A DNA stretch of 64,000 nt from Hibiscus mutabilis (GCA_019671005.1 CM033718.1:23068014-23132013), one strand, 5' to 3'; numbered from the stretch's first letter, positions 9,712 to 20,453 are shown. Made by a program: numbers and translations. Notes: generated from the sequence alone by a model not told the origin.

Positions 9712-11640
9712 AAAAATGATGATGAAAAATAAAAAAAGAACAAAAATGGAGAGCTCAGGGCGAAAACCCGAAACCGGGCGTCTTGAAGCAAAGGAAGGAC
9801 CCGAGTTGAAAAACCGTAAAGGGCGGCTCGAGTAAATTAAAAAGTTGAATATCCAAAGAGAATGGTATCCCCATGAACATCATGAAGAGGAGGCTTCAGG
9901 GCAAAAAAAATCTACACCGGTTGACAGGATCATGTATCATTCATATCGAAGATAATGAGGGATCTTGTATTTTCATACTTAACTCAAGTGTGTCATACCT
10001 TTCTTTTTAAGATATCCCAAGCCCTTAATCGTAATAAAACCATGTTTTTGAGCATCCATTCCTGGCCTTCTTGTCAATTTCAGTCAAATAAGTTAACATA
10101 GGCTTATAATGAAACAAAAGAGGAGCATTACTGTGATTTAACCTTGAAAATGAAGGAGATCAAAGAAAACGATGTTAACTCTGTCCTCTAGTTCCCTACA
10201 TAATGGCTGTCGATAGGGAAGGCGGGAAGCTTCAAACAACCAGGTAGGATGACCAATGGTGCACGTCATATCTATTCAAGGAAGGCATACAAGATAACAA
10301 AAGAGATCTCTTGGGTGAAAACCCAGAAGGGCACCACTAAAAAAAACTCTTTCTAAAGTGAAAACCCGAAAGGGCACTTTAGAATTCCAAGTCGTAATTG
10401 GAGAAAAAGAAAGGTTGAGATGGTTGAACCTGACAGTGAAGCGGGGTATCGATGCCCGTAAGAAAGGAGAAAGCGAATATCAAGATCAAATAAGGACCAA
10501 AACAAGCCCACCAAGATATTAACACTCATGCATCATGAATAGTCAGACATCACTAGGATTAGGAGCATGTCAATTCATTTGTCATAGCATTTTGTTTTTA
10601 TCTCAGACAGGTATCTGCAAATCCAAAGAGACATCGATGGCCATCGTGGTGTGAATCCCAAATGAGAAGACAATGTTTTTACATACAAAAGGCACATGTT
10701 TTCAAGCTCCAGAGAGAGGTTCTATATAGGAAGAATCCTCCGCTCCGAGGCTTCAGAAGCTGAAAGTTCTATATAGGAAGGACTGACAGCTCCAGAGTGA
10801 AGACTAGCAGTTCTATATAGGAAGGACTCCCAGTCGAAGGAATTCACCCATGACATGCAAGATTATATAGGAAATCCTGCTGTGTCGAAAGCGAAGAGTT
10901 CTATATAGGAAGAGCTCCGAGCTTCAATGTCTTAGAGTGAAAGATTCTATATAGGAAGAATCCGTAACTCCAAGATTTCAAGACGCCGAAAAGTTCTATA
11001 TAGGAAGGACCGACGGCTCCAAGGTGAAGACTCACAGTTCTATATAGGAAGAACTCCCAGTCAAAAGAATTCACCTATGACACAGGGTTATATAGGAAAC
11101 ATGTTGTGTCGAAAGCGAAGAGTCTTATATAGGAAAGGCTCCGAGCTTCATTGTCTTAGAGTGAAAGGTTCTATATAGGAAGAACCTGTAGCTCTGAGAT
11201 TTCAAACGCCAAAAGTTCTATATAGGAAGGACTGGCGGCTCCAGGGTTTGAAGATTAGCAGTTCTATATATGAGGAACTCCCAGTCGGAAGAATCCATCA
11301 GCGGCGCAAAAGGTTTTATATAGGAGAAACCAGCGTTGAAGGCGAAGAGTTCTATATAGGAAGGACTCCAAGCTTTACTGTCTCGAAGTGAAAAGTTCTA
11401 TATAGGAGGGACTCACAACTCGAGGTTTCGGAGCGAAGGGTTCTATATAGGAAGAGCCTGTAGCTCCAAGATCGGAAGGTGACGAAACTCTATATAGGAA
11501 GAACTTACGAGCCTGAAGATTCAGCCAAGGAAGAGCGGAGATGTCCAAAAGAACACGTTTTTCCAAAGCTACAAACAGGGAAGTCTGATAGAAATGAGTG
11601 CTTATGAATCTTTGCTTTGTTTCCCATTCCATGAGAACAA
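9712..11640 (+). other. Ogre-like 3' UTR between integrase and LTR
   Basis: About 1.9 kb without coding signal. It carries short recurring blocks of the type gaaaacccgaaagggc at about 9759, 10317 and 10362, then a minisatellite from about 10719. Tat/Ogre elements are known for long 3' UTRs that seed tandem repeats. Confidence 0.75.
10719..11500 (+). repeat. Minisatellite with ttctatataggaag core and five-monomer higher-order unit
   Basis: About 19 degenerate monomers of roughly 35-52 bases, each with a core close to ttctatataggaag, start near 10719, 10766, 10810, 10861, 10898, 10943, 10993, 11037, 11088, 11123, 11168, 11215, 11261, 11313, 11348, 11395, 11440 and 11488. Monomers marked by agcagttctatata...ctcccagtc recur at 10810, 11037 and 11261, giving a higher-order period of about 225 bases made of five monomers. 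Confidence 0.9.
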
Positions 11641-11655
11641 GCAAAGAGGGGCAAC
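11641..11655 (+). other. Polypurine tract
   Basis: The purine-rich run gcaaagaggggcaa sits directly before the LTR start tgtaatcac. It primes plus-strand DNA synthesis in LTR elements. Confidence 0.7.
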
Positions 11656-12118
11656 TGTAATCACTCATTTTCACTTGTAAATACATATTAGTATTGCATG
11701 TATATTATATTTATTGTTTGCATGAGTATTACTAATATATAAGGTGTGGTGTGCATGTATATTATAAGCTATGTATGTATACGTATTAATGGTGTATGTG
11801 TGTCGCGTATGTATCTATAGAGTATAACATATTTGTTTAATGTATATAGATGTTATGTTAATTATGGGTATGATTATATGTACGTATGCTAGTATGTTAT
11901 ATTAATTATTGTTTGTATAAATATGCGTTTTATGTATGTATGTGTATTGCTATTATAATACTAATTATATTATTAATTAATGATATAAAATGAAAAAAAA
12001 AATTAAATATATTAAACCCAAATAAAAATTAGTCCAAGTCCAATTACAAATCTAATATTATTACAAGGCCCAAACCCAAACCCTATTTAATTACAATTAT
12101 TGTGTGCAGGTGACTGTG

Positions 12119-12149
12119 GGCCGTTGGATCAAGATCTGATCCAACGGCC
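12119..12149. repeat. Inverted repeat, 13-bp arms and 5-base loop
   Basis: Arm ggccgttggatca (12119-12131), loop 12132-12136, and perfect complementary arm 12137-12149. It is closely related to the palindrome at 12362-12387. Confidence 0.9.
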
Positions 12150-12361
12150 ACGATCCAACCAAGAAGCCAAAATATCTGCCAGCCGCGTGTTCCACACGTA
12201 TGGACCGTTCGAGTGCCACGCGCGGACGCTTTGATATCCCCCGCGCGCGCGAGACCCACGCGTTCTGACTCCTCGACTGCGGAGCTCCATGTGGCAAGAT
12301 CTGGAGCCGTCTCACCAAATCGAGGCTTCATCCAGGCCGTTCGTCCTTCAAGCCATCTCGA

Positions 12362-12387
12362 CCGTTAGATCAGATCTGATCTAACGG
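12362..12387. repeat. Perfect 26-bp palindrome
   Basis: The half site is ccgttagatcaga, and the second half is its exact reverse complement. It is a diverged, loopless version of the inverted repeat at 12119-12149. Confidence 0.95.
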
Positions 12388-14096
12388 CTGAGAACGATCC
12401 GCCGCCGCGTAACACCCATACCGCCACCATGTCGATTTTCAACCACCGTGCTCAGAACATGCCAAATACAACAAGCAACAAGTTTGTCAGTCCAGATCTA
12501 AAAAAGCAAGTATACAACTTGTACAAAACAAAGAAGCATATATATGAAACGGGTACTTTGTAACAAAAGGAGAGTTGTAACAGAGAGGTGGTAAAAAAAA
12601 CAAGAGGGGAGTGGTAACAGAGATCTTGTAACAAAAAAAATTGAAAGTTGTAACCAGTCAAGTGATAATCGAAAGTCAGTCCAGTGGTAAACACTTGTTT
12701 CCTTTTCTTATTTGTTTTCTTGCATACATATACAAAGAGATAAACAAAAAAAAGAGAGAGAAGAGGTCTTACCGTCGCCGTTCGTGGGTCTCCCTTCCTC
12801 AGTGACAAGCCTTTCGGCTTCCCCAAGCTAGAGATGGTGAACTGAAAGAAGGGGAAGGCCCCTGGTAGTTTCGATTTTAGGTTTAAAAATGTTTTTTTTG
12901 TTTCGTATTTCCTAGATCTAGGGCAAATAAGGGTGTATCCTCTGAATCCAACCACGGATTCATGTCGAGGGTGAAACGGGGGTCATTTCGGTGTGTTTTG
13001 AAGGCTCGCCGGTGCCGGTTAGCGGCGGTCGGCGGCGGAGAACACGGCGGCCGGCCGCCGGATTCTGGGTTTCATGGGGGATATTTGAGAGAAAATAAGA
13101 ACGAGGCTTGGGATAACAAAACTGAAAATGAAAGAAATGAAGGGAAAATTGGTTTCAGTCTAAAAATAGGCTTTATATAGGTGTTATTATTTTTTGAAAT
13201 GGGTAAATCACACACTTAATCCCCCCGCGTTTCCAATATTTTCATTTTTGTCTCGCCGCATGGTATAATTACAATCCCAGTCCCCCTGATATTTCAAAAG
13301 CTTACAATCTAGTCCCTAAATTACACTGAATCAGTTTTTAAATGGTAAAATTACGCCTTTAGCCATCCCGCGTTTTTGAACTTTTCATTTTGGGTCTGCC
13401 CCTTGGTCTAATTACAGTTTTGATCCTTTTAAGTTCTGTTTACTTCGCATTTTAGTCCTTAAATTGCCTATTGCTGTTCTTTAATTTATGTCACTGACTT
13501 TTATTTTTCTTTCATTTCAGTCCTGTTTCTTTGTAAATACTCATGTTCGTATTATAGTCGTATATGTTGATGTATTCTATTGTTTTATTTTATATCACTC
13601 GTATATGCCTCGTATTTTAAGTTTAAATGTATATGTGTATTAAGTTTATGATAGTTGTGTATCTTTTTTATCCGGTTATTCGTATTAAAGCATGTTATGT
13701 TCTATTTGACTCGTAAACGACATGTTTTTTTTGTATTTTTGTACGTATTGTATGTTTTCTTGGCTTTTAGGTTACGTGTTAGTGCGTCTTCTTTTATGTA
13801 TAATATATTGTTCTATATATGTTGAAATATGTTTTATTACTAGCATATATGTCTTTTTGAAATATTTGTTCGTCTATATACGTAATTATTCCTACCTTGT
13901 TATTGTGGCATGTTAAGTTTGCTTTTATCTGATATTAAGCTTGGTATGTACATGTGTATTTTAATGGTGTATTTCATTTATGTTAGATTAGTATTCTGTT
14001 ATGTCAATATTTATTGCATTTAAATATTTTGCCATGTTTTATATTTTTGCCACTAAGATTGCATATGATATATAAATTGTCAATGCGGTGCCCTTT

Positions 14097-14161
14097 TATC
14101 CGAGCGTAAACGGGGCCAGTATCAGGCGTAGTGATAGTGGTTGGGCGTTTACCCTCGGATA
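14097..14161. repeat. Inverted repeat near LTR end
   Basis: Left arm tatccgagcgtaaac (14097-14111) pairs with gtttaccctcggata (14147-14161) with one mismatch and a loop of 35 bases. In the LTR this lies in the probable transcribed part, so an RNA hairpin is possible. Confidence 0.85.
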
Positions 14162-14518
14162 ACGGGGCCCTTAAAATTTATTCACAATTATGATCGAATT
14201 TTAAAATAATCGTCACTTTAATCCGGAAAATCCAATATTAATAAAGCGGTAATTATTAAAGTACCAATTTTGGGCGGTGTGGGGGTGCTAATCCTTCCCC
14301 ATCCGTAACCGACTCCCGAGCCCAACAATTTTTGAATCTCTGGTTTTATGGTGTCCGGCCTACCTAAGTGGCCGGTGGCGACTCCATTTTTTTAAATGCG
14401 GTTTCTTTTAAAACCCCACGGAATAAATATTTTATATCCAAAAGAATCACAAACACCTTTCAAAAACACATCGAAAATCCACGCTTTTTAGCGATAAAAA
14501 GAAAAAGACATCGCTACA

Positions 14519-15618
14519 ATAACAACAGAGGATTAATGCATCATCTTGCATTCATAATCCCAGCAACATAACTCCTCAAATTCACCTCACTAAAACCATC
14601 AATCGCCATCCAAAAACAACCAAAAATAACATCACACATCATCTGGACACTTCCCAACCAAAACCTGAAGGTTTAATCCATCAATTAACTTCAATAGACA
14701 TCCAAAAACAACCTAACATCGACCTTATACCTTCAACATACATTAAAGCTCCGCAACTCCTCAAAAACACATAACTATCAACCTAGAAAATTAGAGATTC
14801 ACATAGCTTCGAGATTTCAATGTTAAAATCAATCTATTAACATTATAAAACATCACAATCTTGATTAAAATCAATCAAGAACTCAATACAATAGATCCAA
14901 TTCAAAAATCATATAATCATAACACTTAAACCTTTATTTAACAATTTTTCCATAATTAAATCATTAAAACTCATTAGAAAACATATATAAAGGATCAATA
15001 ACATGGGAATTTCAGTAAATAACCATTTATTAGAGGAGAATAATGAACCTTACCTCTAATGAGTGAATTTCCTCTCAATTGGATGTTTTTACTCTTGAAA
15101 AACAAAAGATAACGATGAGATTTTGTAAAAAAAGATTAAGGATTCCATTAGAAATCAAAGACTTAGGAAAATAAAGAGTGTTATCTCAGCTCTTTGATGA
15201 AAAAGAGAGTGTCTGGCTGAAAACATTTTGAGAGAAAAGTTACGTCAAATGTGTTTTTAGGAAAAATAACCACCTCTTTTAATTAACTCCTCTTTAATTC
15301 TTTTAATTAAAACCCATTAAAATTAATTCACAATTAAGAGGAAACTCAGATTAACAGTTTAGGCAAAGTTTTGACCCTTTTACAAAACAATCACTAAAAA
15401 TAGTTTTCAATCTTTACATTTTGGTCACTAGCCAATATGTCCAATTTTTAAATTCCATTTTTCAAAATTGACTTTACCAAAAAAATCTATATATTAAATA
15501 ATAATTTTTAGATATTTTCCCAAATATTTTCTCACACAAAAATATTTAATCTTTAATTCGGTCAACCGAACCGTCTAATCAGTCTATAAACCGTTAGGCC
15601 CAAAATCGGGGCGTTACA
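14519..15618 (-). repeat. Partial 3' LTR of A1
   Basis: The minus strand begins TGTAACGCC at 15618 and runs left to the Ogre-like LTR. It shares with B LTRs the blocks gggcctaa, gagaaaatatttgggaaaat, aatgagttttaatgatttaat and cttgattgattttaatca. It is about a third of the B LTR length, the rest probably lying beyond the Ogre-like insertion outside the window. Confidence 0.75.
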
Positions 15619-16045
15619 ACCTCCCCCACTTAGGAAATTTCATGCTCAAAATTTTAGCTGAAGGAAATAAATTCAAAAATTGTTTCAACATGTCCGCCTT
15701 GCTCTCCCACATCGCCTCCTCAACTCCTCGATGTCGCCACAACACCTTCACAAGTTCAATCGTCTTACCACGAAGAACTTTGCTACTAGAATCAAGATTC
15801 TCTTCCGGTTCCTCATTATAAGATAAATTTGGTTTCAACTCAATATCCTCCACTGGTATAACATGCGATGGATCTAACCGATACCTCCTCAACATCGACA
15901 TAAGAAACACATCATGAATTTTCTCAAACTCATGAGGTAACCTCAAATGATAAGCCACATGACAAACACGTTCCACAACTTCATACGGTCCAATAAACCT
16001 CGGGCTAAGCTTACCCTTACGTCCAAACCGCATCACCTTTTTCAA
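15614..16045 (-). CDS. pol: A1 integrase C-terminus and chromodomain-like tail
   Basis: A 143-codon open piece that begins inside pol (the ATG is incidental). It holds the end of integrase (RFGRKGKLSPRFIGPYEVVERV, HEFEKIHDVFLMSMLRRY) and the tail VKVLWRHRGVEEAMWESKADM, which fits the VxWxG...EATWE core of chromovirus chromodomains with the usual Thr changed to Met. Such domains guide insertion to heterochromatin. It ends KFPKWGRL, with the stop overlapping the LTR start, as in the sister element B (KFPNWGRV). Confidence 0.85.
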   Translation of the reverse strand: MKKVMRFGRKGKLSPRFIGPYEVVERVCHVAYHLRLPHEFEKIHDVFLMSMLRRYRLDPSHVIPVEDIELKPNLSYNEEPEENLDSSSKVLRGKTIELVKVLWRHRGVEEAMWESKADMLKQFLNLFPSAKILSMKFPKWGRL

Positions 16046-16938
16046 TTATGACATTTTTAAGAACACGCGATCACCAACCTCATATTCAATCTCTCTACGT
16101 TTCAAATCTGCATAGGATTTCTGACGATCTAAAACTGCTTTCAAGCGATCACAAATGAGCTTCACTTTCTCATTTGTATCCTTTAACACATCCGACAAGG
16201 AAACATATTTTTCTCCCGCCTAAGCCCAACACAAGGGCGTACGACACTTCCTACCATACAAGGCTTCATAAGGTGTCATTTGTATACTAGCCTGATAACT
16301 GTTATTATAAGTAAAATCCACCAAAGGCAACTGTTTTTCCCAAGTTCCTTGGAACTAAATGATACAACACCTCAACATATTCTCCAAGACCTAGATCACA
16401 TGTTCATACTGACCATATGTCTAGGGATGATACAAAGTACTGAAATTCAACCGTGTACCCAAAGCTCGATGCAAACACTCCCAAAACCTCACTGTAAACA
16501 ATGAATATCTATTCGAAACTATGGACTTAGGCACACCATACAAACACACAGTCTCGACATTATAAAAATCTGCCACTTATCCAAAGTATACATCATATGC
16601 ACTAGCACAAAATGTGCACACTTCGTAAACTGACCAACAATCATCCATATGGAATACTTTTTAGTGGGCGTCAACGATAACCCAGACACAAAATACATGG
16701 TGATTCTCTCCCATTTCTATTCAGGTATCCTTAATGGTTGCAACAACCCAGAAGGAAACTGATGCTCAGCCTTAACAGGCTAACATACTATGCATCTAGC
16801 AAAAAACTCAGCCATATCCTTCTTTAAACCCACCCAATAGTACTATCCTTTCAAGCCTTGATACATCTTAGTACTACCGGGATGCATAGCAAAAGGACTA
16901 GCATGAGCCTCGATCAAAATGGTACGGCTTAACTCAAC
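16046..16938 (-). pseudogene. pol: A1 integrase core, degenerate
   Basis: On the minus strand, frames with stops give PLVDFTYNNSYQASIQMTPYEALYGRKCRT (about 16230-16330), remnants of NFSTLYHP...YGQYEHVI near 16380-16450, and the H2C2 start RTILIEAHASPFAMHPGSTKMYQGLKG (16843-16935). These are successive pieces of a gypsy integrase in the expected order. Frameshifts and stops are frequent. The N-terminal end is fused at about 16938 to RT of a different lineage. Confidence 0.8.
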
Positions 16939-17700
16939 AAAACCTACATGTCTCAAGAAACTTCTAATAACTTTGACACTTGTGGGTGCTTGCAATATTT
17001 TGGTTACCTCTACCTTTTCTTTGTCTACCTCCAGTCCCTTCTTGGTTACTTTATGTCCAAGAACTGTGCCCTCATTCGCCATGAAGTGGCATTTTTCCCA
17101 GTTCAGGACCAGGTTAATTTCCATGTATCTCTGTAGAACAAGTTCCAAACTATAAAAGGAATTCTTCAAAATTTTTGCCAAAGATAGAGAATTCATCCAT
17201 GAAGATTTCTAGGTTGTGCTCAATCATATATGAGAAAATAGACATCATGCAAAGCTGAAATGTTGCTGGGGCGTTATACAATCCAAAGGGAATTCTTCTA
17301 AAAGCAATAAAATGCCTTTTCTGCCAACCTATCCAACATCTGATCGATGAAGGGTAATGGGAAGTGATCTTTCTGGGTTACACTATTTAGCTTCCTATAA
17401 TCCATGCACACTGTCAAACCCGTCATGTCCTCGAGGGGATCAGTTCCTCTTTGTTATTTTGAACCATGGTCATTACACCCTTCTTTGGCACAACTTCATC
17501 GGGCTGCCTACGAGCTATTAGAGATGGGATAAATTATCCTAGAATCCAACCATTTTATGACTTCTTTCTTGACTACCTCCTCCATGCTCAGATTTAGTCT
17601 CTTTTGGGCCTCGATTATTTTGCAATGGTAATCCCCAAAATAATTTTGTGCATACAAATGGTTGGGCTTATCCCTCGAATATCGGCTAGGGTCCACCCAA
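16939..17700 (-). pseudogene. pol: Athila-like RT, degenerate
   Basis: Minus-strand pieces in order: EVVKKEVIKWLDSRIIYPISNSS (17508-17696), then a region with stops containing HFIAFRRIPFGLYNAPATFQ at about 17240-17320, then FMDEFSIFG at about 17180-17210, then LVLNWEKCHFMANEGTVLGHKVTKKGLEVD (to about 17100) and SVKVIRSFLRHVGF at 16939. Athila RT normally has FMDDF at the active site. Here the second Asp is Glu, so catalysis is doubtful even apart from the stops. Confidence 0.85.
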
Positions 17701-17742
17701 GGCTTGCTTGTGATTGCCCAATGTCTCCAACAATCTTTTCTC

Positions 17743-18336
17743 CTAGCTTTCAGTCAAATCTTCAACAATGATTATTGGCAGAGTGAAGTTGTCTCCTAGG
17801 CAAGCATATTTGAGGTGGCTTCGCAAAGGTTTGAGCTCTAATTGTGGTGGCTTCTCAATAGATGGTTTGAGTGCCTTAATTTCTCTGCCAACCAACTCGA
17901 GTGGCTCAATTATACTGAAATAACTCATGAACTTGTTCAACACGGTTGGTTCTTCATATTCTTCGCCCACCATCTCTTTATTATCCTTCTCTATGGCATC
18001 AAAATCTACGATGTGGCAAATTTGCACTATTTCCATATTAAGAATTGACTCCATGAACTCAACATCTTGGCATTCATCAGGTTCATCTTTACACTTAAGA
18101 GCTTGAAACACGTTAAACGTAACTTGTTGGTCATTCATACGCATGGTAAGGTCACTATTCTAAACATCAATTAAAGTCATACTCGTGGCAAGAAATGGTC
18201 TTCCCAATATTATTGGGACATTGACATCAGCTTCATACTCTAAAATAATAAAATCAGCTGGAAATATAAATTTGTCTACCTTTACCAACATATCCTCAAT
18301 ACTACCCTTGGGATGTGCATAAGATCGATCTGCCAA
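17743..18336 (-). pseudogene. pol: Athila-like protease to RT linker
   Basis: The open part 17743-18144 includes VTFNVFQALKCKDEPDECQDVE and ELKPLRSHLKYACLGDNFTLPIII, both conserved in Athila pol before RT. The stretch 18145-18336 continues the protease C-terminus with stops (minus-strand MTLIDV, with the usual FLATSMTLID and IGRPFLAT-like runs still visible). It joins to 18337-18855 after a stop near 18340. Confidence 0.75.
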
Positions 18337-18855
18337 CTAGAGTGTTAATATGGTAGGCCTTGCTTGAATTCCAAGCTTCTTGAAAATTGATATTGGCATC
18401 AGATTTATGCTGGCTTCCAGGTCACATAGTGCCTTGCCCATGAATTTATTGATAATCGAGAAGGGAATAGTGAAACTTCTCAGATCTTTCAGTTTTGATG
18501 GTAATCTGTTAGTTATCTTTGCACTGCATGCTTCAGTAAGAGCTACAGTCTCAAAGTTACCCAGCTTCCTCTTTTTATAAAGGATCTCCTTCATGAATTT
18601 GACGTAGTTGGGCATTTGTTTGAGAGCTTTCACTAGTGGCATGTTGATTTGTAGCTGCTTAAGGACTTCCAAGAAGTGCTTAAACTGCTGATCTTGCTTG
18701 TGTTTCTGAAGCCTTTTTGGAAAAGGTGGTGGTGGATAGGCAAATGTTGGCTCTGTTGGTTTTTCCAAAGTGGTGTTGGCATCTGATTGAGGTTTGGCAT
18801 TTTTAGTTCTTGCCTCTTTTTTCACTACTTCTTTAGGCTCATCTACTAGAACCAT
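18337..18855 (-). CDS. pro: Athila-like protease region
   Basis: A 172-codon open piece. The first 60 residues are a Pro- and Lys-rich linker (PPPPFPKRLQKHKQDQQF). FKHFLEVLKQLQINMPLVKALKQMPNYVKFMKEIL follows, the usual run before Athila protease. The active site region reads ALCDLEASINLMPISIFKKLG. The family usually has CDLGAS, so the Gly next to the catalytic Asp is Glu here, which should damage the aspartic protease. Upstream gag lies in other frames. Confidence 0.85.
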   Translation of the reverse strand: MVLVDEPKEVVKKEARTKNAKPQSDANTTLEKPTEPTFAYPPPPFPKRLQKHKQDQQFKHFLEVLKQLQINMPLVKALKQMPNYVKFMKEILYKKRKLGNFETVALTEACSAKITNRLPSKLKDLRSFTIPFSIINKFMGKALCDLEASINLMPISIFKKLGIQARPTILTL

Positions 18856-20358
18856 CTTCTCATCTTGGCATATAATTTACTATTTGATAGGTGTCTCATT
18901 CTCACATTGTTTTCCACTCTAAAGAGTGACTGCTTTGCATTGTTCATTCCCTTTCTGCTGAGCATCTTCTGTATCACTTGGCAAAGTTCCCTAGGGTCTG
19001 TTACTAAGTGCATTGGCAATCTGCCCTAGTTGGACTTCCAAGTTTCGCATAGATGCTTCTAAAATTTTGATAGTTGCATCATTTCGCTTCATGTACACTA
19101 TCAAAGTATTCCCATAATTAGATCTCTGCTCTAGACAGAAATTGTTTTGTGCTATTTGTGGTATCACATTTTGGTTGAATCCTGGGGGTGCATTGTTGCT
19201 CTGGAGCTGAGCATTATATTGGTTACCTTCATGATTTTCCCAATAGAAGCTCGGATGCTGCTATCAACTTACATTATAAGTATTGTAATATGGGTTAATA
19301 TTACGATTAAAATTACCAACAAAATTTATCGATTAGATTTGCTGGACATTCATCCACATTATGATCATCTCCACAGATAGTGTAGAATGATTACAATGCC
19401 TTTACTTCTCAGAATTCAGTGGGCTTTTGCATTGTTTTTGCTATGCTATTGAGGTTGGAAATTTGAGCATTAATAGATGATAAAGCATCTAGCTCCAATT
19501 TCCCAACGGATTTTGTTCCAATTCCCATCCTGGCAGTAGGATACTGGAGGTTATTGGTGGCAATCCTTTCAAGAATATCAAATGCCTCCGTGTAATTCTT
19601 GTCTAGTAACGAACCATTTGTCGAAGTATCAACCATAGTCCTGGCATGAGCATTGAGCCTGATATAAAAGGTCTCTATCTGGTTCCAAGTAGAAAATCCA
19701 TGCATGAGACATCTTCTCAACAAGTCTTTAAACCGTTCCCAGGCATCATACAAAGTCTCATCATCAGCCTGCCTACAAGTAATGGTTTCACTCTGCAACT
19801 TGACATTAAGTTTAGGTGGCTAGAATCTCAAAAGGAACTTCTGGCATAATTGTGCCCATGAAGTAACTGAACTAGGTGGAAAAGAACTTAGCCATATTTT
19901 TGCTCTATCTCTCAAAGAGAATGAGAATAGTCTCAACTTCATTTTCTCCTCAGCTACGCCAGGTTGCTAAAATAATTGGCAAACCTCCACAAATTGCTTC
20001 AAGTTTTGCCTTGGTTCTCCGGTTGGTGATTCATCAAATTGACCTATATTCAACAACGTCTATATCATTATCGGTTTAAGTTCAAAATTAGCTGTATTTA
20101 CCTCTAGACCAATCAGTCATGCATTAAGTTATCCATGTTTGGTGCCAAGTGTTCTTTGATAGGTCGTTCTTCTTCAACAAAAACAGTAGGAGCGGGCGAT
20201 ATCTCATCATGTATTGTTGGATTTTCTTAATTGTTTCTGACACCTTCTACTCTGCCATTTTTGTTTCGTTCCATTTCTTGAAGTTTTCTTCTTAATCTAC
20301 GTAGTGTTCTTTCAATCTTTGGGTCGTATAATAGATCTCCCTTCGTAGTGCGGCTCAT
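18856..20358 (-). pseudogene. gag: Athila-like gag, frameshifted
   Basis: The start is placed at 20358, where the minus strand reads MSRTTKGDLLYDPKIERTLRRLRRKL, the usual Athila gag start. The first 38 codons are open to 20227. A long middle part is broken. The capsid region is open in 19409-19798 (DDETLYDAWERFKDLLRRCLMHGF, then ETFYIRLNAHARTMVDTSTNGSLLDKNYTEAFDILERIATNN). The rest to 18856 is Gln- and Pro-rich with stops. Gag would form the particle. No single frame spans it now. Confidence 0.85.
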
Positions 20359-20432
20359 AGTCATACACCAAACAAAACACAATAGGTAAAATAAACAAAA
20401 ACAGTTAAAAATCAAAACAACAAATTCTATTG

Positions 20433-20453
20433 CAATCCTTGACAATGGCGCCA
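20433..20453 (-). other. tRNA-Asp type primer binding site
   Basis: The minus strand reads TGGCGCCATTGTCAAGGATTG, close to the Athila primer site TGGCGCCGTTGCCGGGGA. It lies six bases from the inferred LTR edge at 20460. Confidence 0.8.

Larger units (their letters stand above)
1..14518 (+). mobile_element. Ogre/Tat-like Ty3/gypsy LTR retrotransposon, 5' end outside window
   Basis: Coding order is extra ORF, gag, protease, RT, RNase H, a second archaeal-type RNase H, then integrase, followed by a long 3' UTR and one LTR. An extra ORF upstream of gag, a second RNase H after the first, and an intron before RT are known marks of the Tat/Ogre lineage. The 5' LTR and primer binding site lie left of the window. 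Every coding block carries at least one frameshift or stop, so this is a decayed copy. The 3' LTR appears to end inside the LTR of element A1, which explains why only part of that LTR is present here. Lineage call is by domain order and recall of Malvaceae relatives. Confidence 0.85.
11656..14518 (+). repeat. 3' LTR of the Ogre-like element
   Basis: Starts tgtaatcac after the polypurine tract and probably ends tcgctaca, with TGTA/TACA ends. The right edge is estimated from where homology to the A1 LTR begins, since the partner LTR is outside the window. Contents: AT-rich start, two palindromes, a GC-rich block at about 12930-13080, a possible TATA box (ctttatatag, 13171-13180), and a stem-loop at 14097-14161. 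The small ORFs in it are not convincing genes. Confidence 0.7.
14519..16938 (-). mobile_element. Element A1: truncated chromovirus-type gypsy, same family as B
   Basis: A minus-strand remnant made of about 1.1 kb of 3' LTR (14519-15618) and the integrase end of pol (15614-16938). The LTR start, read on the minus strand, is TGTAACGCCCCGAT and matches element B at 21837 and 40168 over much of its length, so A1 and B are one family. The LTR is cut by the Ogre-like element on the left. The pol is cut at about 16938, where it joins an Athila-like RT without any LTR between. Confidence 0.8.

Noticed and set aside
10719..11500. CRISPR-like array
   Set aside because: Repeat cores are regular, but the spacers are related to each other in a five-unit cycle and the genome is plant. 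It is a minisatellite.
11375..11686. 103-codon minus-strand ORF over the minisatellite
   Set aside because: It is a shadow of the repeat array (recurring SYIE words) and crosses the LTR edge.
12962..13180. 72-codon ORF in the Ogre-like LTR
   Set aside because: Lies in the GC-rich LTR block, has low-complexity Arg/Gly composition and no recognisable domain. It is more likely chance reading.
13722..13916. 64-codon hydrophobic ORF
   Set aside because: T-rich LTR sequence gives Phe, Leu, Tyr and Val by composition. No membrane protein is supported.
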